From: Sipunculus nudus
Lineage: Eukaryota; Annelida; Sipuncula; Golfingiida; Sipunculidae
Reading direction: 5' to 3'
Assembly: GCA_026874595.1 (NCBI GenBank)
Contig: CM049319.1
Coordinates: 60,954,917-61,018,916, forward strand
DNA length: 64,000 bases
The translations under genes and the position numbers were made by a program. Below the pieces are notes generated by a model, which saw only the letters and a list, made by a program, of their open reading frames with translations, ran no database searches and was not told where the DNA came from. Of this stretch, positions 12,801 to 22,713 are shown piece after piece; the first letter of the stretch is position 1, and each line of letters starts with the position of its first letter.

Positions 12801-15800
12801 GGTCTAAAAAAAACAATAAAAAAATAGCAAAAAATCGAAAAAAATACAGGTTGCACCACCAGTCTGCAGAAACTGATGAAAAATTCCATGACCAATACCC
12901 ATGCAAAGAATCATGGTGATCAATGCATTAGTTTTTCAGATACTTGAGCTTTTGTGTCAAATTTTCAATAATTTTGAGGGATACTTCGAAGCCCCATAGC
13001 TCAAAGGTTTTGGGTAACAGAGACTTAATATTAGATTTCCAAGGAGACTTTTCTAAGGGCCTCCCTGCATGTCAAGATAGAAGATTCCAGGTCCAGTTGT
13101 TAAGATTTGCACCCTGTTAAAGGACTGCATCTTTTAAAGTCTCAAAAATTGTAAAAAAATTGTAAAAAAATAAAAAAAATACAGGTGGTGCCACCAATCT
13201 GCAGAAAATGATGAAACACTCCATGATCAATATCCATGCAAAGAATCATGATGATCAATGCGTTAGTTTTTCAGTTACTTGAGCTTTTGTATCAAATTTT
13301 CCATTATTCTGGGGGGTACTTTGGAGCCCAATAGCTCGAAGAATATTGGTAACAGAGACCTAATTTCAGGTTTCTAAGGAGATTTTTCATTGACCTCTCT
13401 AGATATTTAGTTAGAAGATTCCAGGGTCAGCAGTTATGATTTGTGCCTGGTTAATGGATGGACGGACAGGATGGAAGGACGCCGGACAAACAGTGATCGC
13501 TATAGCTCAGATGACTGTCAGTCAGCTGAGCTAAATATACCGTGATTTTGGAGTAGAAGAGCTTGTCATATGTAAAATGGCACCAAAAATCTTGATATGG
13601 AATTCGAAATAAATATTTTCACATTTTTTAATAAAGCTTATGAGGGTATATTCCATACACAGATTTATTACATTGGTAATAATTCATCAACTTATGTCAG
13701 ATTTTACAAGTACATTGTTGTTTAATATAAACAAAACCAAGAGTTGAATATATATGTTATATGTATTTTATATTTCTCATGCCACCCACCATGTGCTAAA
13801 AAAGATTCCATTTGAACTCAGCAACATGGTTGGCCCAATGTTGTATGTCTGTGTAATTTTTTAATACAGTAAAATTTCCGTAACACTAGGGTGGTTGTGT
13901 TAGCAAGGTGGTTGTATTAGGGGGAGGTTTTCAAGATGATTTACTTTAGTCAGAGACCAAAATGTGGTCTTCTTAGCAGGGGTGGTCATCATAGTGGGGG
14001 TGCTCGTCAGAAGAGATTTCACTGTACATGTATATACAAGCATGTCTTTCATGTGATCAACAATCAAGTCATGTGACTTGCAGGAACGAATGGCAGTTAC
14101 CTCATAGTTGGAATTTACTCTTTGGTCTGTACATACCTAACTCATTGCCTTATGTTGAGATTATTGGCTCTGTACAGCAATATTGTTGCAACAGGATGGA
14201 TGGCCACTGCAGTGCATTTTTCCATATGACTAGCAACATAAATGAAAGTAGGCCAAATCAGTCTAATATGAAGACTTACTGTCACTTACCCTATCTTTAA
14301 GAGTACAGGGATCTTCTCCTAACTCTGAGGCGATGTCAAACAGCAGTTTCTCCTCTGATGATGTTTTGTCTCTTGCTGTCCTTGCTGCCATTGAGAATAA
14401 CAATAAAAACAACAGGAAAATGTCATTCAAATAAACTGATGGTAAATAGTTCAGCTTCACATAAGAAAAACAGATATGCTTGATAAAATTTAGCTCCATA
14501 TCAGCCCTCTGACATTACCAATAGATTACTGGCTGTCAGAGTGCCTTTACATCCAGGTCTAAGGAATACATTATAAGGCCCCATGAGGATGCAAATATTT
14601 TTTCGTCATTTTTTGACAATGCCTAATGGCCTACAGGTACACTGTCAATTGACAAACTACACTTATCATTAGCATTTTAAGTGAACCTTAGACCAAACAT
14701 GAAAGAGAAAAGTTTTGTTTTAATTCAGCATATTGGTAAACCTCTCAGCATATTTGTTGAATTTCTGACCACATGAATACAAGCATGGCTTGCACGGGTA
14801 ACTAGAAGCAGCCAACTTTATGCGATGCAGGAAATGACTTGTTACCATAGAGACGTAGTTTCAGTTTGGGTTGTGAGTTCACATGTATTTTCTTGTGTAA
14901 ATTTATCATTTGAAGTAAAATGATAAGATTATGGGCCATTTACCACAATATGAATGCAGCATGAAGGAAGACCACTGCGAACCATTCCTCATTATTGCTT
15001 GTATCATGACTCAAGTAGGCTTACCAGCCCAAATATCATTGCCTACTGAGTCGCGTTTTCACAGCTAGAAAATCAACTTCATTATCTTATTTAGATAAAC
15101 AATTAAACCTTGTTGTGCAAAACTTCTCTAGGTCAAAACATCTCTTTGGTCAATGTTATGAACAACAGATTTCTGAAAAAGTTAGCAGAATTATTTCCAA
15201 GGTGAACAAACAGTTTTTTTTTTTAACCTCAGATGTTCAAAACGTAAGCCTGCAAAAAGGTAAATAACCAAAAAATAATAAAGTGCTATAGATAACAAGT
15301 GTAACTTAAGCACTTTAAGAAGAGTGAAAAACAAAGCATGAATCTGTAACCTGCCACCAATCCCCCCTCCCCCTTTTTCACAGACTCAATACTGATGTGC
15401 TTCAAATACTGTACATATATAGCTCAGAATGCCAGAAGCATATTGAAATGCAAGTTGGACATCTGCAGTCAGAAACAGTTGTAAAGTGTCCCATTCTTGT
15501 TCTTCCTGCACTGTGTAACCCTTTATAGGAATATATGAGCTCTTTTACTGAAAGAAAAAAGAAGAGTATGCTAAGAATAAATATAAAAAAGGCAAATAAG
15601 TATAATTGAAAGGTTTAGGTGAAACATTTGGCTTAAAATCAATCCGTAAGCTTTTTCAAAGAGAGGGTCCTGTGGCCTTGACTTTTGACCCCATGACCCC
15701 AAAACTGATAGGGTTCTTCATTCATGTTGTCAGTGAGCCATATGTGATAGCGAAAGGTTTAGGTGAAACTGTTTGGCTTAAAAAAGATCCACAAGGCAAA

Positions 15801-18800
15801 CCCTGATGGAATGACGGACGGAATGATTCACAGAACCAGGAACGGAGGCATTTTCAATCCATTCCTGCAACTTTGTTGTGAGGGGATAATTAAAAGGCAC
15901 TCTGAGAGTGTAGATCTGCCAAGACACCTTATTAACCCCATATGGCATTTTCATAAATGTAGGACAATCACTAAATGTTATAGCATACTGACACTGAGTG
16001 CCATCTAGTGTCAACACACTTAACAAGGCAGCTCATTACCTACATATGGCACGGTCAGAAATGAGGCATTTTCTTAAATAATATTCATCAAAATCTGAAA
16101 TGCAACATTTTCTCAATAATATTTCATCAAAATCTGTTCATAACTTTTTAGTAACGTTGGTAAAATACAATCAGACAGACAAACAAACCAATGTAGGTAA
16201 AAAATAACCTCCTTGGCAGAGGTAAATACATTCATCTTCAAGAAGGAAGTGCTGACCTGTTTCTATGTCCACCAGAAGCTCTTCACATTCTTGGAGCTCC
16301 TCCTCAAACCTCAGTGTCTGAGTCTTCAGCACATCCAGGTAGGTCTGCATGGAGTCCAGCATCTCACCAGTCTCCTATCATTGTACAAAAATGGACCAAT
16401 AATCTACATCATCTTGATCCCTTATATATCCTTACTTGTTCATCTTTTGAAATGAGGAGTGCTGGTCTCCAACAGAATCCCTGTCTTACATTAAATTTCT
16501 TTTCCACCACCATCCAAAGGTTTCTCTGTTGTTTCTTTTATTTTTACTTTATGAAGTATTGGATTTCAACTTCGGATTGGATTCAAAGTTTTAATTATAT
16601 TAATAGTTCTGACAAAACAAAATAAGATAGGTTCTACATTCACATACTTACATTTTTATCTAAAATAAAACAAAGCCAATCCTACAAATTGCAATAAAAT
16701 TTTTTCAAAAACTGGCTACACGGTTATAATCTGTAAAAAATGGAAGTGATATACTGATACTGGTAAATGAATATTAGAAAGAGAGGAGACTGTCAGAAAA
16801 TAACATGATTTATGTCTGTGATTTCAAATTAAAGGTACATGAAAGGTAAATTTTTAACTAAAACTTAGTTAACATTTACAGTATAGTTCATTTTGCAATA
16901 TAAAACCATACCTCAACATCTGGAGCTTTGAATTCTTCATCCTCCACATCTTCATCTTGGTCATCCAAGGTGATGGCATCCAGCTGCTGCTGTATGGCCA
17001 GCTCCAGCTCGGCAGTCTCCACAGCAGAGGTGTCCATCCCCTGTCCCAACTCAGGCATGCTCATTTCTATCGTAAAAACAAAAGTTACTGTTGCGAGTCA
17101 CTTCCTTGATCTTACCCGAGCATCAAAAGCAAATCAGCAACCAATCCAATGATTAATTATTAATGGCTACTGAGTAGTGTTGGGAATCATTTATAATTTC
17201 ACAATCAGTCAACAGTAAAAAATTTGTTGACCTCCATGAGTATGAAATTTCTGATCAAATATAGACCTATACATCCCCTATAGTGATATATAGTATAGGC
17301 CTACTATTGGCTAATATATCTTATAACTATAGCCTACATGCGCATTTATAGTAAATTTATGTGTGAATCTATTATTAAACCCAAACTGTTCAAAAGTTCA
17401 TTCGCATAAATTTTATGAAAGCATACCTTCCGTCATTATAAAGCAAAACCTTTGTGACAAACTCTGTACATGATTATAGCAATGCAGGTTAGGTAATAGC
17501 ACGTGGCAATGTTATGTGCATGGGGCAATATAATGTGCATGGTAGATTTGATCAAGAACAGAGACAGGGCCCTGATGTGATTGGCTGGTGCAAAGTGTGA
17601 TGTCACAGGCATAATTGAGATATGACTTAAGTGTAGCAATACATGTTGTTTTTATTCTTCCCTGAAAATTTGGAGCTGACAGTGTCAGAAATACTAAGCT
17701 TTTGATGAGATCTAGAATGTTTAGTCAAAAGGGATTTATGTGTGTGTGGTGTCACTGCTGAGTTGACAATGCTCATAGATGTGCCAATAGTTTTTGAACA
17801 AACAACACAACCTTTTTTTTGTGGAAAAATATACAGAAAAAAATGTTTTTCTGTCAGGAATTGGGTTCGGTTTATGTAAAATCTATATTAATTTTTTTTC
17901 ATAGGCAATTATGTCATATGAAATAAAATAAGATTTGGAATATTTTTGCTTAACCTTCAACATTGATCCTTATTTAATTTATCAACGACCAAATACTGAC
18001 AGAAATTATAATCACCAAACGACAATCATATATACATAAAACAGTTGTGTGAAGTTATATGACTACCTGATACCCCAAGAACCCTAAAATCAAACTCCCT
18101 GTGTTTCCCAAAAAATGTTAACCCCAGTAATAAGAGATTACTGTGTCAGTTTCTTAACAAATGCTGGCCCTAATATTAGGAATGGAGCAGTCTCCCCATG
18201 AATAAAAGGAATTGCTCTGTGTCACAATGGCATATAATCCTTGTTTCTTGGTTGATACCCTAATCCTCACCAAAATTTCTTCAAATTCTGTTCATAACAT
18301 TTATACATACAGTTGCTAACTGACAAACCAACCAAGGGGAAAATACATTACCTCTTGGTTGAGGTATAAATATTATAATGTACTGAGCAAAGTCATGGAG
18401 CACATCAAAAATATAACACTAATCCTTCCCTCTTGGTTCTATATATATGATACTTGCAGTACTAAAATCCTCCATCAGATGGATATGTAAATATCATGCA
18501 TTACCATTTAGATCTGGAAAAAAGCGAACATTTTTATTTTAAAATCATTTTTTTTATGACTCAAACCACACCTCTCTACATTAATAAATTGATCTGTAAC
18601 ATTTTGAGTTACATTGTATTAACAAACAAACATTACAAAGATACTATGGACTTATTGTATGGTTCCTTTGAGATCTCACTTAACATTATTTTTGTTTGGA
18701 ATTTGTAAGTTCCTAGCTTGTGGCCTTATTTCATGGTTCCAAGGAGATCACACTTAAACATTTTTGTATGGCAATCTGTAAGTTTCTAGCTAGTGGACTT

Positions 18801-21800
18801 ATTGTGGGGTTCCTAGAGGATCAAACTTAAACATTTTTGCATGTTAATTTGTATGTTTCTAACCTTAATGGTAATAAATGGCACCCTGCTAACAGTCATG
18901 TGACAAGCAAAGGTGACTTGCCATACAACTTTGCTTGAAGTTATAATATGGCTTTTCCAAAAAAAAACATACAATAAAACAAATAATATCATCATAACAT
19001 GTAATTTATGTCATGTTTACAGATTAAAATTTTGAAAGGACTGAAAAAATTCAAAATGAATACAACAAAATGAATCATAGGAAGGATGGAGGGTTTGAAA
19101 CCTGAATAGTCAGTCTGGTAAAAGCATTTGCCATATGGCTAGTGCAGGCACCATGCAAATTGCAAACAGGTCATGCCTACTGATAAACATATTGTGGTGT
19201 GCAACATATGTGTTGATTTGTTTGGCACATTAATTCAGGGGACATGTACATACAGAATATAAATATTGCCTCTTTACAGGTACTGCAGGAGAAGTATGGA
19301 TAAGACTTGTGATTTGCTGCAGATTTTGAGATTTGTTATGGCTGCTCTCAGGATATTTCAAAGCTAATAGATGATTTGGCCCGAATTCAATTCAGTATCT
19401 ACTAAATTTAAAACTGTTGCAATTTTAATTAAACTATGAAAATCATCCAATTTATGCACTAAATCGGTACAAACAAGTCTATAGTAAACATGCAGTAAAG
19501 CTAATTAAACACGATGGCTGGCCAGGTGTGAATAATTATTTCACAGGTTGTCAATTAATGATTATCTCAGTCTGATTTAGTATCCAGGATGTCAAGATCA
19601 GGGACCATTATAAAGCAAATGTACCGTGATCAATATAATGCAAATGTGCTCTCATCAATATTCTAGACGTATACACTTTTCTTTATAATGCAAATCTATA
19701 CTGGTCTTTATAATGCATATTCTACTCTGATCAATACAATACAAACTTACTCTAATTATTAACATGAATATTTACTCTGATCATTATAAAACAGATGTCT
19801 TCTGATCATTGTAATACAGATATACTCTGATCATTATAATACAGATGTACTCATTATAATACAGATGTACTCTGGTCATACAGATGTACTCTCATCATTA
19901 TAATACAGATGTTCTCTCATCAATATAATACAGATGATGTCTGACCTTTATAACACAGATGTACTCTGATCATTATAAAACAGATGTACCCTGATCATTA
20001 TAAAACAGATGTGCTCTCATCATTATAATACAGATGTACTCTCACCATTATAATGCAAAAGCAGGAGAACTAGCTTCACAGATTAAAACAATGTCCAAAG
20101 TAATATACCTTAATTGAGATAATGTCACATGCATGACTGATTTTTACATGATTAGTTATCAAACATCTACCAGTACTCAATGTTATAAGCAAAAGGAAGC
20201 TCTAATTCAAAGAACTGTGGATGAGAAGACTTGAAAATCACACCCACAGGAAAATTATTTAATAATTTCAATAAATCAAAATTGTTCTAAATCAAAATTT
20301 GACTGCATAAAATACACCATAATGTATACATATTCATCATATTATCATGTATATCAGTTTAGATCTAGCAAAGTATTTTTCTCTTGAATGGTTTATGATC
20401 AATTAACTCCCCTAAAAACTAAATGACAGTATCAGATAGTTTTCTATAGCTCATGTAAGAAAGAATTTTTTATCTGTTTGTTCACCTTCCCTGCTCCTTT
20501 ATTATCTTTCAATAAAACCTGAAAAAATGAAATTTAAAACTTTCTTTTACATTTACTTCAAATGAATGAAAATGGATAAATAAGTCTTCTGGCATCAACG
20601 TGTATGTGCTTCATGCTAAAAAAATACAAGACAAATTAAGAGTTATTTGTCAAATATATAAATATTTTCAGAAAATATTCTGTGAAAACATTATAATAAA
20701 TGGTACAAAAGCACTACTGTCCCAAGATGGCTCCAACAGCCCCAGCTGGTTAAAAGCTTGGGCTGCACAAAGGCTATGCAAAATACTAAGGGACTTTGAT
20801 GGTATGGTTTGCCTGAGCTGGAGTGGATGGACAGCCAGACACCCTTATTGCAATTAGACCTAATAACAATTAGGTGAGCAACCTTATTAGTACTGATATG
20901 GTGCTCAAGAGTAATTAATGAGTTCTTCAGGCACTACTGCAGAATTGATCAACTATTCTCTCTTCCACTACCCTTGTCAACCTGTTTTTATTCATGATAA
21001 TTTTTGTAAAATGCACCAAAACTTACCTTTCTGGCCCAAAGGACAAAACAGACAAATGTGGTGATTATTTCCCTACCTTGTTTCCAGATTATTAATTCAA
21101 TATAGAATTTGAATAAAGAGATACCTGACACTGCGACATATTTATATTGGCCTAAGCTGATAATAATCTTATACAACATACATTTGATGATAAACAGTGG
21201 TTTGACATCACAAATTCACAATGGTATTTGAAAATGTTGCATTTGTTATGTGACACCTGGTCTCTCCTGGATAAATGGAATGAAAAAAATATGACCACTT
21301 AGAAATGACGCCATAATTTGTGTAGCTCTTTCTATATATGTCAATACCACCCTGGTGTCACAGGGTATGCATGTTCATTTATTTCATACCAATTAAGATT
21401 ATCATAAATTGCCACATTACTTCCTGTGATAACAGCTGCTTTATGTTGGCTAATGATATAAATTTTAAAAAATTGAAAAAAAATAGGTGAACAGAGCGGA
21501 GCAACCATAGAATCACTCACACACTGTCTTGGACGGACAATATAATGAAAATATTAAATAAAACACAAGTATAATCTCTTAGAGAGGTGCATGAGGTATT
21601 CTATATTCATACCTTTGGCCTTGAGGGTCTACTATAGAATATCTCACGCACCTCTCCAAGACATGACACTTGTGTGAACAGAAAATGTTTTTTTATATTC
21701 AGCAGCTTGTAACTTGATTTTGCCACTTGTTTTTATCTGGCTCTTAATTTTTCATTATATTAATTTTAATCATCATATCATTCTTGGTATATGCACATAC

Positions 21801-22130
21801 CTTGTAAAGACAAGGCATGAGTTATTCTATAGTTTAGTCCCTAAACTTAAGTAATGGGATGGAATATAATAACTGGTAATAGGGCCATGGGGGGGGGGGG
21901 GGGGGCTAAGAATAAAGAAAATGTGAAATTATTACAAAGCAAACAATAAAAAGGATGATGCACATATATCAACAAAGCATGACAGGTTATTTCCGAATCC
22001 CTGAACCAGAACATTAAACATAAGAATTGTGACATCCCCGAGCATTGGTGGTGATAAAACACCTTGTGTGAGAATGGCGTCTCATGACAGCCTTGGATAC
22101 CAATGATTAAGACTAATACTCACCCTTCAT
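1..22130 (-). CDS. LRRIQ1: LRRIQ1 orthologue, 5' part (exons 1-12), truncated by the window edge
   Basis: Twelve exons on the minus strand join in one open frame of about 718 codons, all with GT-AG introns and matching phases (exon coordinates are given separately). Domain order seen: acidic N-terminus (residues 1-54), charged helical segments with poorly conserved Ser/Thr/Glu-rich linker (94-253), a Lys/Glu coiled coil (255-390), an IQ motif IQTTYRGYRAR (390-400), a roughly 190-residue Glu/Lys/Arg helix (400-589), an acidic linker, and IERRRLAWMKNCTPW (704-718). From family knowledge, vertebrate LRRIQ1 has the same order, and a closely similar ERRLAWIK...PW motif sits just before its leucine-rich repeats; that motif is the main reason for the name. 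LRRs and C-terminal IQ motifs should lie left of position 1. The protein is expected in ciliated cells and to bind calmodulin through its IQ motif. The alternative is another IQ/coiled-coil protein, but the combined motifs make that less likely. Confidence 0.8.
815..913 (-). CDS. LRRIQ1: LRRIQ1 exon 12 with the diagnostic ERRRLAW motif
   Basis: 99 nt, acceptor TTTACAG|CAAGCA and donor GGAG|GTAACC. It encodes SKHNRKSLPSKHEDLGKD and then IERRRLAWMKNCTPW. The vertebrate protein has IEERRLAWIKSFKPW immediately before its LRR block. Ends in phase 2. The next exon was not found in positions 1-814 and must lie to the left. Confidence 0.85.
1032..1321 (-). CDS. LRRIQ1: LRRIQ1 exon 11
   Basis: 290 nt, acceptor TTTCAG|GAGAGA and donor TTAG|GTATCA. 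It encodes ERKMKEEQQIADSEGKDTDE... ending KLDGTTKTL, a hydrophilic linker rich in Asn, Lys and Glu. Ends in phase 2 and fits exon 12. It carries a CTCF-like motif at 1,074-1,090 within coding sequence. Confidence 0.8.
1821..2394 (-). CDS. LRRIQ1: LRRIQ1 exon 10, IQ end and long Glu/Lys/Arg helix
   Basis: 574 nt, acceptor TTGTAG|GGCAAG and donor CAG|GTAAAT. It begins with the closing residues of the IQ motif (ARKEHG) and then encodes about 185 residues almost entirely of Glu, Lys, Arg, Gln and Ala in 10-13-residue imperfect repeats (KRLKEEAEKKKQEEA type). Family members have a shorter stretch of this type after the IQ motif. It probably forms a long single helix or coiled coil. The coding strand is almost pure purine over this exon. 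Confidence 0.88.
2395..4714 (-). other. Intron 9 of LRRIQ1
   Basis: 2.3 kb intron. Most of its right half is a mobile element with terminal inverted repeats (3,204-4,656); the left half is AT-rich and has no visible feature. Confidence 0.7.
3204..4656. mobile_element. Non-autonomous element with GTATCCCCAG ends and internal tandem units
   Basis: The left end GTATCCCCAGACAA and the right end TTGCCTGGGGATAC are inverted copies. Inside are repeated segments with the junction GGTGGTGCCACC and wording such as 'ttccaagatggatggacatgc', about 145 bp apart (for example 3,411, 3,555, 3,690, 4,000). No transposase frame is visible. It lies within intron 9 of LRRIQ1 and starts with a C14 tract at 3,223-3,236. 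Confidence 0.55.
4715..4854 (-). CDS. LRRIQ1: LRRIQ1 exon 9, start of the IQ motif
   Basis: 140 nt, acceptor TGAAG|GCTGAG and donor ACAG|GTAAAT. It encodes AELQELSEQNRRGLEDLRR... and ends with AALKIQTTYRGY. The IQ consensus IQxxxRGxxxR is completed by the first residues of exon 10 after a phase-2 junction, which supports both the splice and the motif. Confidence 0.88.
5211..5420. mobile_element. MITE fragment, CAGTGAAACC family
   Basis: It starts TA|CAGTGAAACCCAGGG, matching the ends of the TA-flanked elements at 13,867 and 24,293, and contains GGACACC/GGACAGAC-type repeats. No matching right terminus was found, so it appears truncated. Located in LRRIQ1 intron 8 (4,855-5,738). Confidence 0.45.
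5739..5813 (-). CDS. LRRIQ1: LRRIQ1 exon 8
   Basis: 75 nt, 25 codons, phase 0 on both sides, acceptor TTGTAG|GAAAGA and donor GAG|GTAGGT. It encodes EREKKLQEEVDKAQKQ...KIFE, continuing the coiled coil. Confidence 0.85.
5814..9181 (-). other. Intron 7 of LRRIQ1
   Basis: 3.4 kb intron. Positions 5,814-6,900 are AT-rich without visible features. Positions 6,909-8,590 hold a tandem-repeat-bearing element. The rest, to 9,181, is unremarkable. Confidence 0.7.
6909..8590. repeat. Tandem array of ~280-bp units with GGTGGCGCCACC junctions
   Basis: Units of about 274-283 bp begin near 6,909, 7,191, 7,465 and 7,745 with the phrase GTAGGTGGCGCCACSTGTC. Each contains a related half-unit starting GCAGGTNGYGCCACC (7,060, 7,339, 7,616, 7,894). 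Repeated wording includes 'gatatgagtgattttaaccc' and 'acagatggac'. The unique-looking end (8,031-8,590) closes with GACGG-rich wording similar to other elements here. No coding capacity is apparent. Confidence 0.7.
9182..9286 (-). CDS. LRRIQ1: LRRIQ1 exon 7
   Basis: 105 nt, exactly 35 codons, both boundaries in phase 0. It encodes GLASLKELEERKEEKRNERR... ending LALFHQ, a continuous charged coiled coil. Confidence 0.85.
9287..10066 (-). other. Intron 6 of LRRIQ1
   Basis: 780 bp of AT-rich intron; no repeat, RNA gene or exon recognised. Confidence 0.6.
10067..10179 (-). CDS. LRRIQ1: LRRIQ1 exon 6
   Basis: 113 nt, acceptor ATCACAG|GTGAAG and donor CAG|GTAGGA. It encodes GEGVVAVVLDTDLLERQ followed by a Lys/Glu-rich coiled-coil start (EELKKLDEKFDKREEKRKQ). 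Ends in phase 0. Confidence 0.85.
10180..10920 (-). other. Intron 5 of LRRIQ1 with a G16 tract
   Basis: Contains an uninterrupted run of 16 G at 10,738-10,753; otherwise no recognisable feature. Confidence 0.65.
10921..11305 (-). CDS. LRRIQ1: LRRIQ1 exon 5 (acidic Ser/Thr/Glu-rich linker)
   Basis: 385 nt, acceptor TTTCAG|GTACTG and donor CCAG|GTTAGT. It begins VLAELEEEEQKDK and continues into about 115 residues rich in Glu, Ser, Thr, Ala and Asp. The composition suggests an intrinsically disordered linker. Such a long linker is not obvious at this place in the vertebrate protein and may be lineage-specific. Ends in phase 1. Confidence 0.8.
11941..13534 (+). mobile_element. Satellite-bearing element, copy 1 (ACAAGTGACC...GAGCTAA family)
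   Basis: It begins ACAAGTGACCTATGGGTCAT and ends with a hairpin-forming terminus (AGCTCAGATGACT, spacer, AGTCAGCTGAGCT, then AA). Between lie about four tandem units of roughly 330 bp (near 12,200, 12,530, 12,860 and 13,190), each with 'cagtctgcagaaactgatga', 'gcttttgtatcaaatttt' and 'gggtaacagagacctaattt'. Further copies lie at 25,672 and in the nest at 42,632. No transposase is visible. Located in intron 4 of LRRIQ1 (11,306-14,289). Confidence 0.75.
13867..14024. mobile_element. 158-bp MITE with TA target duplication
   Basis: TIRs CAGTAAAATTTCC and GAGATTTCACTG are inverted copies with one transition and a small shift, each flanked by TA (13,865-13,866 and 14,025-14,026). The interior consists of GGTGGTTGTRTTAG-type phrases. 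Terminal TA duplications suit a Tc1/mariner-type mobiliser. No coding sequence. Confidence 0.7.
14290..14384 (-). CDS. LRRIQ1: LRRIQ1 exon 4
   Basis: 95 nt, acceptor TGGCAG|CA and donor AGG|GTAAGT. It encodes ARTARDKTSSEEKLLFDIAS... ending in CTLKDR. The SSEEKLLFDI stretch resembles the SSEQLIKIL stretch of the vertebrate protein. Ends in phase 0. Confidence 0.8.
14385..16256 (-). other. Intron 3 of LRRIQ1
   Basis: 1.9 kb intron. A phrase GAAAGGTTTAGGTGAAAC occurs twice, at about 15,607 and 15,753, inside a repeat that runs to about 15,900. An X-box-like sequence GTTACCATAGAGAC lies at 14,841-14,854. Nothing else is recognised. Confidence 0.55.
16257..16374 (-). CDS. LRRIQ1: LRRIQ1 exon 3
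   Basis: 118 nt, donor ACAG|GTCAGC. It encodes ETGEMLDSMQTYLDVLK... ending in VDIET, a predicted helix with regular hydrophobic spacing. Ends in phase 1 and matches exon 4. Confidence 0.8.
16912..17066 (-). CDS. LRRIQ1: LRRIQ1 exon 2
   Basis: 155 nt with acceptor ...GATAG and donor GAG|GTATGG. It encodes an acidic N-terminus with the helix ELELAIQQQLDAI followed by DDQDEDVEDEEF. Vertebrate LRRIQ1 starts with a comparable short helix ending in ELDKL and an acidic Ser/Asp stretch. Ends in phase 0. Confidence 0.8.
18646..18865. repeat. Three imperfect ~71-bp tandem units
   Basis: The phrases 'ggacttattgt', 'ggttcc', 'gatc.cacttaa.catttttgt' and 'gtaagtt.ctagct' recur three times at a spacing of roughly 71 bp. 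Confidence 0.65.
19605..20050. repeat. ~27-bp minisatellite, about 15 degenerate copies
   Basis: Repeated unit close to CAGATGTACTCTGATCATTA followed by TAATA, more regular towards the right. It lies in the large intron of LRRIQ1. Confidence 0.75.
22124..22130 (-). CDS. LRRIQ1: LRRIQ1 exon 1, coding part (7 nt)
   Basis: ATGAAGG is followed on the minus strand by a consensus donor GTGAGT at 22,123-22,118. Joined to the acceptor at 17,067 it reads ATG AAG GAA ATG AGC, in frame with exon 2, so the protein would begin MKEMSMPELG. An in-frame TGA lies eight codons upstream of this ATG, which supports it as the start. If this exon is not used, translation can start at the ATG at 17,064 with the loss of three residues. 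The 5' UTR continues to the right for an unknown distance. Confidence 0.5.
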
Positions 22131-22688
22131 ACGAGTCCGCAACCTCGGTACTCAGGTAGAAAATGTGGAAAGTAGTTCAAAAATTTATTTGGAATTCCAT
22201 TCTCACTCAAGTGTCGAACTGTTTTACAAATTACGCGCACCTCCGTTCTGATCAGCCGAAACAAAGTTGTTTACATGCGGCCATGATGGTATTTGAGACC
22301 GTAAAGAATATAAAGAATACACAATTAAAGACAATCAGTAAAAGTGATGGAATATTGCATCATTGATTAATTATATCGGATTTACAAAAAGTGCATCTTT
22401 TATCAACCAGATGATGGATATGGATATTATATGATAGCCATAATTTGTTAATAAAAATACATCTTTTACTCGACTATCCACGCATCGCTACTGTATTTGC
22501 GGTAATCTTTTATATTGGAGGTAAACATGCATCATCCGGTTGATGGTGTTGGCGTGGAGTTTTCGACGGTATGAGCTGTGCAGTCATCAGCCAACGTTTT
22601 CGGGTTGGAATTTGAAAGGAAGAGGAACGCTTTCAAAAGCCAGAGCCAGTATTTCGAAACTAGGAGCTTGTAAAACTCCACAGTTATA
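22131..22688. promoter_or_regulatory. Bidirectional promoter between LRRIQ1 and GOLT1B
   Basis: 558 bp separate the two divergent start codons. There is no TATA box at a useful position. The interval is richer in CpG than its surroundings (for example ACGCGCAC at about 22,233) and has a YY1-like site GCGGCCATGATGG near 22,278-22,289. Both 5' UTRs must lie here. Head-to-head genes with short TATA-less spacers commonly share a promoter; that this one does is inferred. Confidence 0.5.
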
Positions 22689-22713
22689 ATGATACAAGTT
22701 ACAGATTTTCAGA
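22689..22713 (+). CDS. GOLT1B: GOLT1B exon 1 (MIQVTDFQ)
   Basis: 25 nt of coding sequence, then donor A|GTAAGT. The split lysine codon is completed by AG at the start of exon 2, giving [13 protein letters not shown], which parallels MISLTDTQKIGMG in human GOT1B. Confidence 0.92.

Larger units (their letters stand above)
17067..22123 (-). other. Intron 1 of LRRIQ1 (inferred)
   Basis: 5.1 kb between the inferred first coding exon and exon 2. It holds a three-unit ~71-bp repeat (18,646-18,865), a ~27-bp minisatellite (19,605-20,050) and a G17 tract (21,889-21,905). No additional exon is recognised; the remainder is AT-rich. Confidence 0.5.

Noticed and set aside
11941-13534. Helitron assignment for the satellite-bearing family
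   Set aside because: The 3' hairpin and CTAA end fit, but the 5' end is not TC, spacing is wrong, and A/T insertion is not consistent between copies.
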